Source: CAZGVW01 sp964529265 (GTDB lineage Bacteria; Planctomycetota; Phycisphaerae; Phycisphaerales; UBA1924). From it: a DNA stretch of 60,415 nt. The notes beneath the pieces were generated by a model. The model was not told the origin of the DNA. It did not search any database and saw nothing but the letters and a program-made list of their open reading frames with translations. Positions 33,586-43,558 of the stretch are shown piece by piece; position 1 is the first letter of the stretch; each line of letters begins with the position of its first letter. The stretch is taken from contig CAZGVW010000092.1 of NCBI GenBank assembly GCA_964529265.1, forward strand, positions 1 through 60,415, written 5' to 3'. Both the position numbers and the translations under genes were made by a program.

Positions 33586-35259
33586 TCAGGCCCCGGCAGC
33601 CTCCAGCTCGTCGCACGGCCGCGCCACGAGGTCGTATCCCTCGCTCCCCACGATCGCGCATTGCACGAGGGCGCCCGGCTCGACTCCGCGCTCGGATTGC
33701 ACGAACACGTTCGAATCCACCTGCGGCGCTTGAAAATAGGCCCGACCGCGAAAGAGCCGCCCCCCCCCGCCGACGCCCGCCGTCGCCCGCCCTCGCGTGC
33801 GCAGCGCCTCATCGATGAGCACGTCGAACCTGTGCCCCGTCTCCGCCGGCCGTTCAGGGTCGAAATCCGCCGCGAGAAACTTCGCCTGCTCGAACGCGAT
33901 CCTCTGTTGCAGCGACATGATCTCGTGCTTCCGCCGCGACTTGACCTCCGCCGGCACGCGCAGCGAATCATCGAGATCCATCCGCCCCGCCACCGTGCCG
34001 TCCTCGCGCGAATACTCGAACACGCCCAGCATCTCGAACGCCATCTCCTCGACGAACTCCAGCAGCTCCTCGTGGTCCTCCTCCGTCTCGCCCGGGAAGC
34101 CGGTGATGAGCGTCGTGCGGATCGCCAGGCCCGGAATGCGCTCCCGCAGCCGCAGCACGAGTTCGCGCTGGTGCTCCGCGCTCACGTTGCGGCGCATCGC
34201 CGTCAGCATCCGGTCGCTCGCGTGCTGCAGGGGCATATCGATGTACTTCACCACGTGCGGCAGGTCCGCGATCGCTTCGATCATCTCCTCCGTGAACTTC
34301 GAGGGATACGCGTACATCAGCCTGATCCACCCGCGCCCGCCCGCATCCCGCTCCACCGCGTCGTTCAGCGCCGCGAGCAGCCCCGGCAGCCCGCGCATCG
34401 CGCCGAATCCTCCGCCATCACGCCCATCCCGCGGCTGAAGCCCGAAGCCGATGTCATCCCCGTAACTCGTCGTATCCTGCCCGATCAGGTTGATCTCGAA
34501 CGCCCCGTCCGCGAACAACTCCCGCGCCTCCTCCAGAATCGCGCTCAGCGGCTTCGACCGCATCTTCCCGCGGATCGACGGAATCGTGCAGAACGCGCAG
34601 TTCTGGTTGCATCCCTCGCTCATCCGCAGATACGCGTAATGCCGCGGCGTCAGGCGCAGCCGCGCCGAATCCGATTCGAAATACCCCAGCCCCTTCCCGT
34701 CCCGCCCGTTCACCGTCAGGCCCGTGGTCTTCAGCCCCCGATCCTTCGCCGCCTGCAGCGCATTGCCCGCGATCCAGTATTTCGGCCGATCCGCCGGAAT
34801 CACGCCGCGGCTTTCCGCGTCCCCCATCCCCGAGTCCACCCCCGCCCCGCCCGACACCGCGTCCACGATGTGATCGCGATCGAAGACGCCCACCATCGCA
34901 TCGATGCCCGGCGCCCACTCCAGCATCTTCGCGCGGTGCCGCTGCACCAGGCACCCCGCCACCACCACGCGCTTCACTTTCCCTTCCTGCTTCCGCCGGA
35001 TCGCCTCGCGGATGACTTCGAGCGATTCCTCCTTCGAAGCCTCCAGGAACCCGCACGTGTTGATCACCACAGCGTCCGCGCCGCCCTCGCCGTCCCCATC
35101 GTCCGAAACCAGCGTCAGCCCGCTCTCCGCGAGCAGGCCGAGCATCTTCTCCGAATCGACAAGGTTCTTCGGGCAGCCGAGGCTGACGAAGGAGACGGAG
35201 CGGACGCCCCCGGTCGATTCGACCGTCTGATCAGCGATTGGAGTGGCGGGCGCGGTCAT
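33586..35259 (-). CDS. rimO: Ribosomal protein S12 methylthiotransferase RimO
   Basis: This radical SAM enzyme adds a methylthio group to Asp88 of S12. The N-terminal UPF0004 domain has FVSLGCPKNLVDSE, NTCGF and GCLVQR (three Cys of one cluster). The radical SAM core has C-N-Q-N-C-A-F-C and later ITGFPGET. A TRAM domain follows (FDVLIDE to the C-terminus). At 557 residues it is longer than the usual 430-450. An insert of about 50 residues separates UPF0004 from radical SAM, a Gly-rich insert follows SYGD, and a third is in the TRAM domain. The exported phosphoesterase gene starts 47 bp downstream on the same strand. Confidence 0.95.
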   Translation of the reverse strand: MTAPATPIADQTVESTGGVRSVSFVSLGCPKNLVDSEKMLGLLAESGLTLVSDDGDGEGGADAVVINTCGFLEASKEESLEVIREAIRRKQEGKVKRVVVAGCLVQRHRAKMLEWAPGIDAMVGVFDRDHIVDAVSGGAGVDSGMGDAESRGVIPADRPKYWIAGNALQAAKDRGLKTTGLTVNGRDGKGLGYFESDSARLRLTPRHYAYLRMSEGCNQNCAFCTIPSIRGKMRSKPLSAILEEARELFADGAFEINLIGQDTTSYGDDIGFGLQPRDGRDGGGFGAMRGLPGLLAALNDAVERDAGGRGWIRLMYAYPSKFTEEMIEAIADLPHVVKYIDMPLQHASDRMLTAMRRNVSAEHQRELVLRLRERIPGLAIRTTLITGFPGETEEDHEELLEFVEEMAFEMLGVFEYSREDGTVAGRMDLDDSLRVPAEVKSRRKHEIMSLQQRIAFEQAKFLAADFDPERPAETGHRFDVLIDEALRTRGRATAGVGGGGRLFRGRAYFQAPQVDSNVFVQSERGVEPGALVQCAIVGSEGYDLVARPCDELEAAGA

Positions 35260-35306
35260 GCGAAGACCGCAAGTCTAGCACGCCCGGCCTTCCGCTCCCC
35301 GTCCCC

Positions 35307-37382
35307 TCACCTGCAATCCCCCCACCCCCCCAGCAGCACCGCCAGATCCGAACTGTTCACCGTCCCATCCTCATTCAAGTCCGCCGCGACGCCCGACAGC
35401 CCCCAGTTCCCCAACACCGCCGCCAGGTCCGCCGCGTTCACGAACCCATCCCCGTTCAGATCCGCCGGGCACGGAGCCGCCCCCTGCTTCACGATCGTGA
35501 ACATGTCCGAAACCACGCCCGTCGAACGGATGTTCCGGAACGAAAGCGTGTCCCCGTTGACCTCCACCAGGCACGAGCCCACGAAGTTCTCCGCCAGGTA
35601 GATGAGCGGGTGAGACCCCACCCCATGCGCCGCCGCGCCGTGCCCCGCCACCACGTGCACCGCGCCCTCGCGCGGGTTCAGCCCCACGCTCTTCACATAC
35701 GCCCCGCCCGTCCCCGCGGCGCCGCCGCCGCCATCCACGATGTGCCCCGCCGCCGTCGTCGGCGTGTCATACGCCCCATCCACCAGGAACGATCGCTCAT
35801 ACCCGTGCGAGTGCCCCACGAGCACCAGGTCAACGCCCCCCTGCTCCAGCAGCGGCATCACGTGCTGCCGCATCTCGATGGAGTTGATCTCGAGGTCCGA
35901 ATCATGCGTGCCGTGCGAATACACCGGGTGATGCCAGTACGCCACCAGCCACTTCGCCGTCCCCGCGGCCGCCGCCAGGTCCGCCTCCAGCCACTGCAGC
36001 ATCGGCGAGCCCGGCGTGCGCGTCGGCCGCGCCGTGTTCATGCACACGAAGTGAACATCGCCATAGTCGAACGAGTAATACGCCTCCGTGTTTGACGCCG
36101 CCCCGCCGCACTCGCCCATCCGCGGCAAGACGAACGTGTCATAGAACACGCCCATCTCCGCGTTCGAATCCGCGTTGAACTCCTCGTGGTTGCCCACCGT
36201 CGGCCAGGCGATGCACCGCCGCAGGATCGATCCGTGCGGCCCCAGGAACGTGTCCGTCATCTCGCCGTCCGTCGAGAGCACATACGCGATGTCCCCCACG
36301 TGCACGAGCAGGTCCGGCGCCGCGCCGCCGTTCACCGCCAGCATCGCGTCCCGCATCGCCAGCATCGGTCCGTTCAGCGTGCCCGCGTCGCCCAGAACCC
36401 AGAACGTGAACGGCCGATGCGCGCCCACTTCCGGCGACGTGCGGAAGAAGTGCGCCGCATCGCCCCCCGCGAGCGTCGCCGTCGGTGTTCCCACCGAGTA
36501 GAAGAACACCGTGTCCGGCGCCAGCCCCGCAACCTCCACGGCGTGATCCCGCCGCGCGCCCGCCACCGTCACCGTCTGATCCAGCGTCCCCGGCGCAGCG
36601 CCATACCGCACCACGCTCTCCGTCGCCATGTCCGTGCGCCACACGATCGTCATCGACGTCGGCGCGCCGGACTGCAGATAAGGGCCCCGCAGCAGCGTCG
36701 GCGTCGCCGAGTCATTCACCACCACCGTCAGCGTCGGCCGCTGCGATGGGCTCGCCGCGAACTCGCTCGAGCGGAACCGCCCCCGCGTCACCGAGTTCGT
36801 CGGCCGGAAGATCCACCCCCGGTTCTGCGACGGATCCTCCGACCATGTCGTCAGGCTCCGCGTCACGTTCACCGGAACCGCGCCCGCCGGGGCATGCGCC
36901 GTCGCGATGTTCTCAAACCCGTAGTCCCCCGCCTGCACCCCCGCCGCGGGCCCGAACCCGGAATACGTCGTCGCCTCCGTCCACGCCACCAGCGCCTCGC
37001 TCACCGTCCCCACCGATGAGCCATCGAAGATCGTGTACGTCAGCGTCGCCGAGATGATGGGCGAGCCCGGCGGTATCTGCCCCGCGCCCACCCCGAAGAT
37101 GTCGTCAAACCGCAGTAGCGCAAACGCGTCCATCTGCGAGCCCGCGGGGTCATCCGTGTTCCACTCCACGAACTCCGCGGCCCCGTCCGCAACGCCGGGC
37201 GCCGATGTCCGGATCGTCGCGTCCCGCGTCCCGGAGTACCCATTCAGCCCGTCGCGGAAGACATGGGTCGTCGCCGCCTGCGCCTTCACGCCCGCCATGC
37301 AGCCGCAGAGCGCCGCAACAACCGCCCACGCCGACGCCTCAAGCCGAGACACGCCGCCGCACCGCTTGCCATGGACGCCCAC
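35307..37382 (-). CDS. Secreted purple-acid-phosphatase-like metallophosphoesterase with dockerin-like tag
   Basis: The protein has 691 residues, starting with GTG at 37382 behind GGGGAG; the frame extends upstream to 37487. After the signal peptide comes a DNRLRE/CBM96-like beta-sandwich (about 40-225), then the fibronectin-like purple acid phosphatase N-domain (RGPYLQSGAPTSMTIVWRT), then the catalytic domain with GDAG, GDIAY, GNHEE, WHHPVYSHG and GHSHGYER, all metal ligands for a dinuclear site. The tag (35310-35471) starts C-P-A-D-L-N-G-D-G and ends G-G-W-G-D-C-R. It is likely an exported phosphoesterase held at the cell surface by the tag. Confidence 0.93.
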   Translation of the reverse strand: MGVHGKRCGGVSRLEASAWAVVAALCGCMAGVKAQAATTHVFRDGLNGYSGTRDATIRTSAPGVADGAAEFVEWNTDDPAGSQMDAFALLRFDDIFGVGAGQIPPGSPIISATLTYTIFDGSSVGTVSEALVAWTEATTYSGFGPAAGVQAGDYGFENIATAHAPAGAVPVNVTRSLTTWSEDPSQNRGWIFRPTNSVTRGRFRSSEFAASPSQRPTLTVVVNDSATPTLLRGPYLQSGAPTSMTIVWRTDMATESVVRYGAAPGTLDQTVTVAGARRDHAVEVAGLAPDTVFFYSVGTPTATLAGGDAAHFFRTSPEVGAHRPFTFWVLGDAGTLNGPMLAMRDAMLAVNGGAAPDLLVHVGDIAYVLSTDGEMTDTFLGPHGSILRRCIAWPTVGNHEEFNADSNAEMGVFYDTFVLPRMGECGGAASNTEAYYSFDYGDVHFVCMNTARPTRTPGSPMLQWLEADLAAAAGTAKWLVAYWHHPVYSHGTHDSDLEINSIEMRQHVMPLLEQGGVDLVLVGHSHGYERSFLVDGAYDTPTTAAGHIVDGGGGAAGTGGAYVKSVGLNPREGAVHVVAGHGAAAHGVGSHPLIYLAENFVGSCLVEVNGDTLSFRNIRSTGVVSDMFTIVKQGAAPCPADLNGDGFVNAADLAAVLGNWGLSGVAADLNEDGTVNSSDLAVLLGGWGDCR

Positions 37383-37508
37383 GTCTGTGCTCCCCAGAGA
37401 AGCCGTTCCTGCCCGACCGAGCCCCGACCATGCGCCCGGCAAACGACGGCGCGACGCTCGCGCCATTCCATCAATCGGCCGAATCACTCGTCGGGTTGCA
37501 CCCGCGCC

Positions 37509-38456
37509 TCAGAGCGGGCACGGCCCCCACGCGCCCAGCACGATCGCCAGGTCCGAACTGTTCACCACGCCGTCGTCGTTCAGGTCGGCGGTCCCCGCGC
37601 CGCTCCAACTGCCCAGAACCTCCGCAAGGTCCGACGCGTTGACGACGCCGTTGCCCGTGATGTCCGCCGGGCACGTCGGCGCAGCGCAATCCACCTGCCG
37701 GTACACCACGTGGAAGTACCAGTTCCCGGTCACGCCCAGGTTGCACGCATCGAACCAGAAACCCGGCGAAGCGAACACCGCGTTGCGCCCCGGTATGCAC
37801 CCCAGCCCGTCATGAATCGGACCCGCGCCCGCCACGGCGCTCGAGTTGAAGAACTCCAGCGAAACCATGAACGGGCCCGAGTTGATGATCCGCCCCGGCC
37901 CCGACAGCGTGAACTCATTCACGGCGCCATCCACCATCAACGGGCCGAGCGTCACGAACTGCGCCCCCCCCGGATTCGGCAGCCCCGCCGGATAGATCTT
38001 GATTGCCTCCTCCAGCGAATCCGGCGCGCCGCCGCCCTGCGAAGACCATCCGATCCCCACCCGCAGAATCTCGATCGGGTAGTGAGCGATGGGCGCGTTG
38101 AACACTGCGCCCACCTCCTCCTGGAAGATGAAGCACAGGCACACCGTCGGCATCGGAACCTCAGTGTGGTTCTGCAGCCGAGGCTCCTCGGGGCACACGC
38201 CGCGAAGCAGGCCCGCATCCACCGCCGCAGGCCCCTGATCGCCAAACACGCCTTCCACGACCGGCATCAGCCCATCCCGAGGCCATCCGTCAGGCGCCAC
38301 CATCAGCGTGTGCGTGTCGCCCGCGCCCTCGCCGCGCGGCGCCGCCGATGCGCCTGTCGCGCACACCAGCATCCCGGCCGCACCCGCCAGCCCGGCGCCC
38401 ACCGCCGCCCGCCCGAACGAACTCACCGCCGACCGGACGCCATGACGATGGACCAT
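37509..38456 (-). CDS. Secreted protein of unknown function with dockerin-like tag
   Basis: The protein has 315 residues. The ATG at 38456 lies 9 nt after GGAGGAG. A signal peptide ends G-A-S-A-A. The central part (T-V-C-L-C-F-I-F-Q, then HYPIEILRVGIGWSS and GPLMVDGAVNEFTLSGPG) is beta-rich and unlike any family I know. The tag (37512-37673) reads C-P-A-D-I-T-G-N-G-V-V-N-A-S-D-L-A, then DLNDDGVVNSSDLA and G-A-W-G-P-C-P-L. The first calcium loop has Asn in place of an Asp. It is divergent from the VWA gene. Confidence 0.82.
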   Translation of the reverse strand: MVHRHGVRSAVSSFGRAAVGAGLAGAAGMLVCATGASAAPRGEGAGDTHTLMVAPDGWPRDGLMPVVEGVFGDQGPAAVDAGLLRGVCPEEPRLQNHTEVPMPTVCLCFIFQEEVGAVFNAPIAHYPIEILRVGIGWSSQGGGAPDSLEEAIKIYPAGLPNPGGAQFVTLGPLMVDGAVNEFTLSGPGRIINSGPFMVSLEFFNSSAVAGAGPIHDGLGCIPGRNAVFASPGFWFDACNLGVTGNWYFHVVYRQVDCAAPTCPADITGNGVVNASDLAEVLGSWSGAGTADLNDDGVVNSSDLAIVLGAWGPCPL

Positions 38457-38619
38457 TGCTGATTGCTCCTCCAGGATGGCCGCCCGAAGGCGCGCCGAAC
38501 TCAGATTCCTCCGACCGAAATCTAGGCCGCCCGGAACAGGCGTCCAACCCCATCGCCAAGTTCCCTCTTCTCGGCCCTCGCGGCCCCGTCGGGGCCAAAC
38601 CACCCCCGTACACTCCCCC

Positions 38620-41600
38620 GTGGGCCTTTCCTTTGCACAGCCCGTCTGGCTTCTGCTTGCCCTGATCGCGATTCCGCTCGGGGTGATCGGCCTGCGCTGG
38701 ATGCGAACCATGAGCGCCGCTCGCGCCTGGTCGGCCGTCATCGCCCGCTCCCTCCTCATCGCCCTCGTCGCCGCTATGCTCGCAGGCACCGCCGCCGTCC
38801 GCCGCACCGAGCGCCTCGCCGTCATCGCCGTCGTCGATGTCTCCGGCTCCGTCCGTCACTTCGCCGACCTCGGCCGCGAGCCTGATGGTCGCCCCCGGCA
38901 GGCCACCTCCGCCATCCGCGACTGGCTCCAGCACGCCATCCATGAATCTCTCCGATCCGGCGCGCGCCCGAACGAAGACCTCTTCGGCGCCGTCGTGTTC
39001 GATGGCGCCGCCGTCGCCGTGCTCGCCCCCCGCCCCATCTCAACCCTCGGCGCCGATGCCCGCGGCGTGCAGGACATCCCCCTCGACCTCCGCCTCTCCG
39101 AAGGCACCAACATCGAAGACGCCCTCCGCCTCGCCGCGGCCATGATTCCCCCAGGCGCCTCCGCCCGCCTCCTCCTCGCCAGCGATGGCGCCGCCACCAC
39201 CGGTGATGCAGTGCGCGCAGCGCAGGAACTTTCCGGGGGAACCGGGGGCGGCGATGCATCAATCGTGAGGCGCACGCCCATCGATGTCCTCCCCCTTGCC
39301 TACGGCGCGCAGCCCGAAGTCGCCGTCGAGTTCGTCGATTCTCCGCCCCAGGCCGCAAGCGAATCCACCGTCGCCGTGCGCATCGGCCTCCGCGCCGCGG
39401 CGCCCGCCCGAGGCACGCTCTTCCTCCTTCGCGAAGGCGAACTCGTCGATATCAACGGCGCCGAACCCGGCGCCGGCCGCCGCGTCGAAATCGGCGCGGG
39501 CACACACGTTGAAGTCGCCGAAGTGCGCCTCGATGAGAAAGCCATCCACAGGTTCGCCGCCGTCTTCGAGCCCGATTCCGGCGCCGACACCATCGCCGCC
39601 AACAACCGGGGCGAAAGTGTCACCGTCACCCCCGGCAGAGGCGCAGTCCTCGTGCTCGATGGCGTCAGCAAGGGAGATCCCCGCGGCAGCGGCGCCGCGC
39701 TCCCCTCCGCGCTCCGCAGTGCCGGCCTCGAAGTCCACGTTGCGCCGCCCGGCGGCCTGCCTCCTGACCTGCTCTCACTCCACGCGTACGACGCCGTCAT
39801 CCTCCAGAACGTCGCCGCAGAAGAAATCCCGCGCTCCGCGCAAGCCCTGCTCGTCGATTACGTCAGCGCCCTCGGCGGCGGCCTCGTCATGGTCGGCGGG
39901 CCCGATTCCTTCGGCCCCGGCGGATGGAACGGCACCCCCATCGAAGACATCCTGCCCGTTCGCCTCGATCTGCCCGAGCAACTCGTCATCCCCTCCGCCG
40001 CCATCGTCCTCGTGCTCGATTCCTCCGGCTCCATGGGCCAGCGCGTCCTGGGCGGCTCCCGCACCCAGCAGGACATCGCCAACGAAGCCGCGGCTCTCGC
40101 CATCGAAACCCTCGACCGCAAGGATCTCGTCGGAGTCGTCACGTTCAACAACGTGTCGCAGACACTCGTCCCCATTGGCCCCAATGAAGACGCGCAGGCA
40201 ACCGCCGATCGCGTCCGCGCCATCTCGCCCGGCGGCGGCACCAACCTCAACCCCGCCCTCGCCGAGGCGGGCCGCATGCTCCGCTCCGTCGAAGCCAACG
40301 TGAAGCACGTCATCGTGCTCTCCGACGGCCGCTCCCGCGGCTCATCCGAAGAAGCGCTCAACATCGCCACCGACCTCGCCTCCGACGGCGTCACCATCTC
40401 CACCATCGCCGTCGGCGACGAGGCCGATGTCCAGACACTCAGCGCCATCGCGGCCCGCGGCCGCGGCGCGCACCACCGCGTGCTCGATCCCTACAGCCTC
40501 CCGCGCGTCTTCATCCGCGAAATCCGCGTCGTGCGCAAGCCGCAGATCCGCGAAACACCTTTCACCCCTGTCATCCTTCCATCGGGCTCCCCCCTCACCG
40601 CCGGTGTCGGCGGTTCATGGCCCCGCCTCTTCGGCCTTGTGCTCACCCAGCGCCGGCCGGAGCCCACCATCACCTATGCCGCGGAAGCGCCCTCCGGCGA
40701 GCCCCTCCTCGCGCACTGGAACGTCGGACTCGGCGAAGTCGCCGCGTTCACGTCCGATGCCCACCGCTGGGCCGCGCCTTGGCTCGATTGGTCCGGCTAT
40801 GGGCAACTCTGGACGCAGATCGTCCGCGGCGTGGCGCGCCCGCCGGGCCGCACCGCCGGCGCGCTCTTCACCGAAGTCGTCGATGGCCGCCTCCACATCC
40901 GCCTCGAAGCCGCCGACGAATCCGGCGCGCCCCTCGACCTGCTCACCGTGCCCGGTCTCCTCTATGAGCCCGATTCATCGCGCCCGCGCGATATCCGCCT
41001 CACCCAGACCGGCCCCGGCGTCTACGAAGCGGAAGTGGACGCCGAGCGCAGCGGCAACTACGTCGTCGCCCTCACCCCGCGCCAGGGCCAGCGCGCCCTG
41101 CCGCCCCTCATCTCCGGCGCGTCCCGCGCCTCCGGCGCCGAGTACCGCCGCCTGCGCTCCGATGTCTCCGCGCTCCGCCGGCTCGCCGAGCAGACCGGCG
41201 GGCGTGTCTTCGACCTAAACCGCCCGCAGGACGCCACCCTTTTCGACCGATCCGGCCTCCAGCCCATGCTCGCCTCCACCCCCCTGTGGCGCGTCCTCCT
41301 GGTCTGGGCCCTTGTGGTGTTCCTCTTCGATGTCGGAACCCGCCGCGTCGCGTGGGATCGCCTTCTCACCCGGGAACTCGCCGCGGAAATCCGCCGCGCC
41401 GCCCTCGACACCGCCCGGGAGCAGGGCGACCGCGCCGCCGCGACCGCCGCCCGCCTGCGGGGCTCCCGGGGGCGGGGGCGGGGGGCTGCCGGCAGGGCGC
41501 CTGCCGCTGAGACCGCCGAGGCTTCACCGGGAGTCCCACTCGCCCGCCCGGCCCGCCGGGCTGATCCGGGGGCGGGGGCGGGGGCGGGCGGGAGAGGCCC

Positions 41601-41832
41601 CAAGGCGCCCGCCCAGGTCTCGACGGCCGAGGCGGAAGCACGCCGTCGCGAGGCTGTCCGAACCGCTCTGCGCGCCACGAGGTCGGCGCCGGGGAGCGCC
41701 GGCGAAGCGAAACCGGTCATTCAGCCCCCGAAAGCCGAAAAAGATGGCGAAATTTCGACTTCCGGGCTCCTGGCCGCCAAGGAACGCGTCCGCCGGCGAT
41801 ATGGGGGCGAAAACGAGGGCCAGAACGGCTGA
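38620..41832 (+). CDS. Large VWA-domain membrane protein with glutamine-amidotransferase-like domain
   Basis: About 1070 residues, starting with GTG at 38620 (VGLSFAQPVWLLLAL), a BatA-like start. Two N-terminal transmembrane helices (about 5-25 and 38-60) precede a first VWA-like domain with D-V-S-G-S (73-77). A class-I amidotransferase-like fold follows near 345-450 (YDAVILQNVAAEEI, then GGGLVMVGGPDSFGPGGW). A second VWA has an intact MIDAS, D-S-S-G-S-M-G, at about 467. A final transmembrane helix at about 888-908 leads to an Ala/Arg/Gly-rich cytoplasmic tail. The tail's DNA has two G-rich runs (41468-41486, 41566-41593). Such proteins act in BatA/B or moxR-linked envelope complexes, inferred by family. 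No MoxR ATPase is nearby. Confidence 0.85.
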   Translation: MGLSFAQPVWLLLALIAIPLGVIGLRWMRTMSAARAWSAVIARSLLIALVAAMLAGTAAVRRTERLAVIAVVDVSGSVRHFADLGREPDGRPRQATSAIRDWLQHAIHESLRSGARPNEDLFGAVVFDGAAVAVLAPRPISTLGADARGVQDIPLDLRLSEGTNIEDALRLAAAMIPPGASARLLLASDGAATTGDAVRAAQELSGGTGGGDASIVRRTPIDVLPLAYGAQPEVAVEFVDSPPQAASESTVAVRIGLRAAAPARGTLFLLREGELVDINGAEPGAGRRVEIGAGTHVEVAEVRLDEKAIHRFAAVFEPDSGADTIAANNRGESVTVTPGRGAVLVLDGVSKGDPRGSGAALPSALRSAGLEVHVAPPGGLPPDLLSLHAYDAVILQNVAAEEIPRSAQALLVDYVSALGGGLVMVGGPDSFGPGGWNGTPIEDILPVRLDLPEQLVIPSAAIVLVLDSSGSMGQRVLGGSRTQQDIANEAAALAIETLDRKDLVGVVTFNNVSQTLVPIGPNEDAQATADRVRAISPGGGTNLNPALAEAGRMLRSVEANVKHVIVLSDGRSRGSSEEALNIATDLASDGVTISTIAVGDEADVQTLSAIAARGRGAHHRVLDPYSLPRVFIREIRVVRKPQIRETPFTPVILPSGSPLTAGVGGSWPRLFGLVLTQRRPEPTITYAAEAPSGEPLLAHWNVGLGEVAAFTSDAHRWAAPWLDWSGYGQLWTQIVRGVARPPGRTAGALFTEVVDGRLHIRLEAADESGAPLDLLTVPGLLYEPDSSRPRDIRLTQTGPGVYEAEVDAERSGNYVVALTPRQGQRALPPLISGASRASGAEYRRLRSDVSALRRLAEQTGGRVFDLNRPQDATLFDRSGLQPMLASTPLWRVLLVWALVVFLFDVGTRRVAWDRLLTRELAAEIRRAALDTAREQGDRAAATAARLRGSRGRGRGAAGRAPAAETAEASPGVPLARPARRADPGAGAGAGGRGPKAPAQVSTAEAEARRREAVRTALRATRSAPGSAGEAKPVIQPPKAEKDGEISTSGLLAAKERVRRRYGGENEGQNG

Positions 41833-42007
41833 AACGCGCTTCGAGAGTTCGACGGCGGGCATCAAAACGCGGAACATGGTGTTCCCGGACGCCTGCCTCG
41901 GAAAATCCCCCGGCAGGGGGGCCGGGCGGGCAAGAAAACCCCGGCGCTGCGCGGGAATACCCGGGGCGTCTGGCTGGTTAACCCATTGGCGAGAGGACGG
42001 GCCCTTC

Positions 42008-42580
42008 TTGGAACGGTTGGAGTTCGAGCAACTCGCCCTTCAGCACCTGGACGCCCTGCATCGCATGGCGATGCAGCTCACGCGCAGGCCTGAGGATGCT
42101 TCGGACCTGGTTCAGGAGACTTACCTCCGCGCCCTGCAAGCCGCGAAGTCGTTCGAGGAGAAGGGCGGGGGCATTCGGCCATGGCTTTTCACGATCCTCC
42201 ACAATGCGCACCGAACACGATTGGATCGGCAGCGCCGCGCGCCCAGGGCCGTGGATGGATTCACGGAGGCCGATCCCGCGTCGCGGGCGCCGGACGATCC
42301 CCCTCCGGCCTGGAACATGCGGTCCCTCGACTGGGAGCACGTGGATGGGGCGCTGAAAAGGGCGATCGACGACCTGCGGCCGGAGCAGCGCGAAATTCTG
42401 CTCCTGTGGGGTGTGGAAGGGCTGAAATACCGGCAGATCGCCGAGATCATGGATCTGCCGATCGGAACCGTCATGAGCCGCCTGCACCGCGTGCGGCGGG
42501 TCCTGACCGATGCCATCGCGGCGAGCGAAGAACCGGAAGTTCGAGTCCCCGAACCACACGATGATGGGCGAGAGTCATGA
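42008..42580 (+). CDS. ECF-type RNA polymerase sigma factor
   Basis: About 190 residues if started at the TTG at 42008 (GAGAGGA about 11 nt upstream); an ATG at 41876 is open but adds a low-complexity lead. Region 2 is clear (EQLALQHLDALHRMAMQLTRR, then DLVQETYLRALQ), as is the region 4 helix-turn-helix (LRPEQREILLLWGVEGLKYRQIAEIMDLPIGTVMSRLHRVRRVL), typical of SigE-like ECF factors. The stop overlaps the next ATG by 4 bp (ATGA), a sigma/anti-sigma arrangement. The 175 bp between the VWA stop and this start hold no other gene. Confidence 0.9.
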   Translation: MERLEFEQLALQHLDALHRMAMQLTRRPEDASDLVQETYLRALQAAKSFEEKGGGIRPWLFTILHNAHRTRLDRQRRAPRAVDGFTEADPASRAPDDPPPAWNMRSLDWEHVDGALKRAIDDLRPEQREILLLWGVEGLKYRQIAEIMDLPIGTVMSRLHRVRRVLTDAIAASEEPEVRVPEPHDDGRES

Positions 42581-43479
42581 GTTTCAACCACAGCGCCAAT
42601 GGAAGAGAGTCCGGCCACGGCAAACCGACCAGCGGAGGGTCGTTCCACCCCTCCGAGGCGGAACTGATCCGCTGCGCCGCGGATGGTGAACTCACCGCCG
42701 ATCAGGAATCGGCCCTGCGCGCCCTTCTGGCGTCACGGCCCGAGGTGGCGAAGGCCATCGAGTTCGAGCGGACGCTCCGCACGCGTGTCGGCGAAGTCAT
42801 GTCCCGCGACGGCAACGCGCCGGCCGAGGTCCGCGCGAAGGTCGCACAGGTCCTGGGGCGGAACGATGTCGTCGCGACCATCGGCGCGGGTCGCCCCCGC
42901 CGCCGCTGGGTGGTCCGTCTCGCGGCCGCGGCGGTGCTCGTCCTTGCCGTGTCCATGATCTTCATTCAGCCCTGGCGCAGCCGGAACATCGATCTGGCTG
43001 ACCGGGTTTCGCGCGTCTCCCTGCTCGCTCACGTGGAGCGCGAGCACATCCGATGCTCGGAACTCGGCGGTCACTTCAAGAGCAAGATGTCCGTTGACGA
43101 ACTGGCGCCCGCGGAAGGCTTTGTCGAGGGTTATCTGCACGCTTCGATCGATTCGCTCGATCTTTCGCGCGTCGGATATCGCTTTGTCGCGATCGGCGAA
43201 TGCTCCGTCCCCGGCGGCGGCCGCGCAGTGCACGGCCTCTACCAGGCTGAGTCCGATTCCGCGCCTCTGAGCCTCTTTGTGCAGCAGGACACCGGTTCGC
43301 TCCAGATCGATGCCGGAAAGTGCTACGTCCTCGCTGCCCCCCGCCCGCAGGATTCCCCGCTGGCCGTCTGGCGGGATGGCTCGCTGATCTACTACCTCGT
43401 CGTGCCGAAGGATCGGCCCTGCGGCGAGGTGGTCGCGGAGTTGGGCGGGCCTTCCGAAGCGGACGTGGTGCGGCTGTAA
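42577..43479 (+). CDS. Membrane-anchored anti-sigma-like protein
   Basis: The protein has 300 residues, coupled to the upstream sigma gene by the ATGA overlap. The cytoplasmic N-terminus (ELIRCAADGELTADQESALRALLA) is like an anti-sigma domain but lacks the full H-x3-C-x2-C zinc site (one Cys only). A transmembrane helix is at about 110-128 (VVRLAAAAVLVLAVSMIFI). The C-terminal 170 residues would be periplasmic, with a beta-rich domain (GYRFVAIGECSVPGGGRAVHGLY). Its role as regulator of the sigma factor is inferred from position. Confidence 0.82.
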   Translation: MSFNHSANGRESGHGKPTSGGSFHPSEAELIRCAADGELTADQESALRALLASRPEVAKAIEFERTLRTRVGEVMSRDGNAPAEVRAKVAQVLGRNDVVATIGAGRPRRRWVVRLAAAAVLVLAVSMIFIQPWRSRNIDLADRVSRVSLLAHVEREHIRCSELGGHFKSKMSVDELAPAEGFVEGYLHASIDSLDLSRVGYRFVAIGECSVPGGGRAVHGLYQAESDSAPLSLFVQQDTGSLQIDAGKCYVLAAPRPQDSPLAVWRDGSLIYYLVVPKDRPCGEVVAELGGPSEADVVRL

Positions 43480-43558
43480 GGTCCGGGGCCACGGCGGTTT
43501 TCGCTCGGGCGGACGCGGGCTCACGCCGCGTCTACAGTTCGCCGAGAGGAAAGACCGC

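Noticed and set aside
33661..35601. 646-residue plus-strand frame opposite rimO
   Set aside because: It is Arg/His/Pro-rich and antisense to a gene with complete radical SAM and TRAM motifs.
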